Shown here one piece after another: positions 62,181 through 64,000 of a stretch of 64,000 nucleotides of DNA (position 1 is the first letter of the stretch; each line of letters begins with the position of its first letter). The stretch is from Alteromonas lipotrueae (GTDB taxonomy: Bacteria; Pseudomonadota; Gammaproteobacteria; Enterobacterales; Alteromonadaceae), in contig NZ_JAESDI010000006.1 in assembly GCF_019249215.1 (NCBI RefSeq), forward strand, positions 267,478 to 331,477. The letters run 5' to 3'. The notes under the pieces are model-generated. The model saw only the letters and a list, made by a program, of their open reading frames with translations. It had not been told where the DNA came from and ran no database searches. A program made the translations under genes and the position numbers.

Positions 62181-62605
62181 AAGGTTGCTCGGTAATTTCT
62201 TTTACAGTTAACTTATATTTAGTTCAGGTGTTTACGTTATAGGGGGGAACTCTCGACCCGCCCCGCGGATTGCGACTTAGGCGTTTGCTAGTTGCTTTAA
62301 CTCAATGCCTGAGCTAACAGTTGTGTGCACACGAATAGAGAGTTCACCATGGATACTCGCATACAATTTAGTGCTGATGAAGAAACTAAACACTTGGGCC
62401 AGATATAGACGTTCTAGCGAACGAAGTGAGTTTATTGAGTTGTTATATCGCTACTCCCCACAACAAAAACCTGACCCATAATGGCTCTTTGTTCCATTCT
62501 TTTGATGTTTTGTCTATCACGATAATTTCCTCTTGAAGTTGAGAAATGTCAATTTTAGACACAGAGGTAAAGGCTTTAAGAGATTCTATACTGGTTTTAT
62601 TATGG
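62181..62605. other. 425-base region with one doubtful frame
   Basis: Between the VIT transporter and the next gene there is no confident gene. A minus-strand frame (62443-62643, 66 residues, MSQEIGTC... to LWVRFLLWGVAI) overlaps the end of the next gene out of phase; its C-terminal half looks protein-like (ISQLQEEIIVIDKTSKEW). It may be a truncated or frameshifted gene. It ends at the repeat at 62419-62447. Confidence 0.5.
62419..62447. repeat. Repeat copy 1 at the end of a small frame
   Basis: GAACGAAGTGAG, then a 17-base stretch ending GTTGTTATA. It shares both blocks and their order with the copy at 63384. On the minus strand the stop codon of the frame at 62443 lies inside the TATAAC end. 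Confidence 0.65.
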
Positions 62606-63331
62606 TTACGTTGTCTTGTACACGTACCAATTTCCTGTGACATGCTCAATATAGATATAATCCTCATCTGACATTTGGGGCACTTCAGTGCCAGGTGGTA
62701 CAAACAGGTAGCCAACCGAGTTATCTAAAATCCCACCTACGTTGACGTCAACTATGCCACTACTTGAGTCGTAACCTACTAGATTTAGATTTAAATGTTT
62801 AGCAGATTCAGTAGCCTTTTTCTGACTTGTTTTAGCCTCAAAGGCTATCGCATTTAAGCTACCAATATTTTTATGCAAGTATTCTTTAAGCTCCGAATCC
62901 AACTGCAAAGTAAGAAGCATGTTCTGATAGTGATTCTCTTCTTCTTTTGTTCTATTGGGTTTGCTTTGTATCGCCTGCAGGGACATAAAGAACATACTTG
63001 GTAATGCTAGATTTCTAACGGCTGAAATTTTCCATTTGTTTTGGTCGTTTACCAAATAGATATACCAATCTTGAGATATTCCTTCTTTCGTTAGTAATAC
63101 AGCGTAAATTTCTCTTCGCGGGCTTTGTTCAAGTGCTCGAAGGCTAACATTGATGCCTTTTGGTAAGTCCTCGCCTAAAGTGGGCTTATCCAGATAATGC
63201 TCCAACATCTCTCCGGTATACACTTCTCTTTTATTATCTAGTCCATCTTGGCCAAAAAACTGCTCTACAAGCCTCGACTCATCTGCGAAAGCAGCCAAAG
63301 GAAATAATAAAAAAACAATTAAAATTCGCAC
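62606..63331 (-). CDS. Exported protein, unknown function
   Basis: A 241-residue protein with a signal peptide (MRILIVFLLFPLAAFA) and an otherwise soluble sequence, including WYIYLVNDQNKWKISAVRNLALP, which resembles a NTF2-like/DUF4878 strand pattern, and a C-terminal DEDYIYIEHVTGNWYVYKTT. I do not recognise a family. AAGGAAA lies before the ATG at 63331. Confidence 0.75.
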   Translation of the reverse strand: MRILIVFLLFPLAAFADESRLVEQFFGQDGLDNKREVYTGEMLEHYLDKPTLGEDLPKGINVSLRALEQSPRREIYAVLLTKEGISQDWYIYLVNDQNKWKISAVRNLALPSMFFMSLQAIQSKPNRTKEEENHYQNMLLTLQLDSELKEYLHKNIGSLNAIAFEAKTSQKKATESAKHLNLNLVGYDSSSGIVDVNVGGILDNSVGYLFVPPGTEVPQMSDEDYIYIEHVTGNWYVYKTT

Positions 63332-63383
63332 GAAATTTCCTTAGTGACCATACTTTTAAATAGCGGGCGAAGCCACCCTGCGT

Positions 63384-63415
63384 GAACGAAGTGAGTGTGT
63401 TGATTGGGTTGTTAT
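63384..63415. repeat. Repeat copy 2 at the end of the two-helix gene
   Basis: GAACGAAGTGAG followed by a 20-base stretch ending GTTGTTATA; it directly follows the stop of the gene at 63417 (minus strand reads TATAACAAC...CTCACTTCGTTC). See the copy at 62419. Confidence 0.65.
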
Positions 63416-63416
63416 A

Positions 63417-63614
63417 CTATGCGTTGCGCTCACTCATACCTCTGACAGCAAAGAAGTAATAAACTAAAAAGCCTAACCATGAAAAGAATAATGAAACGAG
63501 GCACCAAACTAGTTTGTGTACCCCCTTAGCTTTCTTAGATGTTAAGGCAACTAATACTGGTAAAAGCGTTAGACTGAAAAGCACAATAAAAATGATAATT
63601 TGCCAAATACTCAT
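63417..63614 (-). CDS. Small two-helix membrane protein (PLDc_N-like)
   Basis: A 65-residue protein: MSIWQIIIFIVLFSLTLLPVLVALTS (helix 1), then KGVHKLVWCLVSLFFSWLGFLVYYFFAV (helix 2), ending in MSERNA. The pattern of two helices with a W..xSxxFSWLGxxxYYFF motif resembles the PLDc_N or superinfection-immunity-like small proteins. The ATG at 63614 has GGAGT ten bases upstream; an extended reading from 63707 is unlikely. Confidence 0.75.
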   Translation of the reverse strand: MSIWQIIIFIVLFSLTLLPVLVALTSKKAKGVHKLVWCLVSLFFSWLGFLVYYFFAVRGMSERNA

Positions 63615-63675
63615 ATTAAAAATGACTCCTTGTTTTTTGGCCGTAATGATGCTTGATAAATTTGTTATGTGTACA

Positions 63676-64000
63676 TTACTTGATGCTAGTCTTTTTATCT
63701 CTAGCAACTCTGACTTTCAAGCTATGAAATAGAGATGCAAAAACAAAAGTTGTAATTAATAAAACTGAACAAAGTAGTTTTACCCCGATACTTTCACTTC
63801 CTAAGAATTCATTTAAAATTGCAGAAAAGAGTATGAACCCAATTAGATAATAACTATGTATTTTATTCACAAAAATTCCCTGTAAATATAGCGTCCCAGC
63901 GAGTGAAGGGAGTGGCTTAAGCGTTTGTATGGATAATTCTTCCCTAAATACACCATATTTCCTTTTCAAAGATGGGTAAAGTGAGGCCCAGACTTTGGCT
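63676..64000 (-). CDS. Partial membrane protein, unknown function (runs off the window)
   Basis: The frame is open to the window edge, reading AKVWASLYPSLKRKYGVF at its visible beginning; the TTG at 63969 is therefore probably internal. About 107 residues are seen: a soluble N-terminal part, then two hydrophobic segments (IHSYYLIGFILFSAILNEFL and VKLLCSVLLITTFVFASLF) and a basic tail. The family is unknown. It precedes the two-helix gene on the same strand. Confidence 0.65.
   Translation of the reverse strand, partial: AKVWASLYPSLKRKYGVFREELSIQTLKPLPSLAGTLYLQGIFVNKIHSYYLIGFILFSAILNEFLGSESIGVKLLCSVLLITTFVFASLFHSLKVRVARDKKTSIK

Noticed and set aside
62419..63415. Integron attC sites
   Set aside because: The TATAAC and CTCACTTCGTTC blocks look attC-like, but no GTTRRRY partner half nor full hairpin was found, so they are called plain repeats.
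1..64000. CRISPR arrays, tRNA or rRNA genes, insertion sequences
   Set aside because: No spaced direct-repeat array, cloverleaf, ribosomal sequence or transposase was noticed on reading; tRNAscan and ISfinder searches were not possible.

Overview
The window looks like chromosomal DNA of a marine gammaproteobacterium of the Alteromonadaceae (Alteromonas/Glaciecola type). This rests on protein families and synteny read by eye, not on a database search: YeaC/DUF1315, a MaoP-HdfR neighbourhood, dimeric dUTPase, recC-recB-recD, DUF2750 and DUF2789 proteins, and a large zinc metalloprotease. No rRNA, tRNA, prophage, transposase or CRISPR array was seen.

Layout. 0-7.5 kb: the end of an AGCS symporter, a zinc-ribbon/YeaC/DUF349 operon, small envelope proteins, a YfbR-type nucleotidase with HE in place of HD, and a YqjD/YqjE/YqjK-like envelope operon. 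7.7-13.4 kb: a signalling cluster read on the minus strand (sigma-54 response regulator, a stand-alone H-box protein, CHASE3 kinase, Rcp1-like receiver, three-receiver hybrid kinase). 14-20.8 kb: ExoD, two LysR regulators, a rhodanese divergent from a BigR/SqrR-type persulfide sensor, a PRC-barrel protein, and maoP/hdfR. 20.9-29.3 kb: an RNase J-like protein, a propeller-PAS-GGDEF-EAL receptor, an acyl-CoA synthetase and a dUTPase. 29.4-29.7 kb: a gene-free stretch with a -24/-12 promoter, an upstream dyad, a long hairpin and a terminator, which together look like an undescribed sigma-54-dependent small RNA. 29.9-39.7 kb: the recC-recB-recD operon. 40.4-44.9 kb: a 1479-residue membrane receptor of unknown type. 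45.5-52.7 kb: a Tat-exported lipoprotein aminotransferase, a saccharopine-dehydrogenase-like enzyme, a cytosolic aminotransferase and a metalloprotease.

The most striking locus is at 52.9-56.7 kb on the minus strand. A tetrapyrrole-methylase-fold enzyme carries the borosin alpha-N-methyltransferase signature (Tyr67, Arg73, Tyr77, Tyr99). It is followed by a 69-residue precursor peptide ending in an L-x-I-S-H core, and then 29 bases later by a hybrid histidine kinase with an N-terminal TPR-like sensor region. This is a split borosin RiPP system of the Shewanella SonM/SonA kind. Its close linkage to the kinase suggests a peptide-signalling role, which is inference.

57-64 kb is an accessory-looking run of small minus-strand genes: lipoproteins, an NTF2-like protein, an SDR, an acyltransferase-like hydrolase, a GNAT enzyme, a VIT/CCC1 transporter and several unknown membrane proteins. 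Two of these genes end at the same short repeat. The last gene runs off the window.
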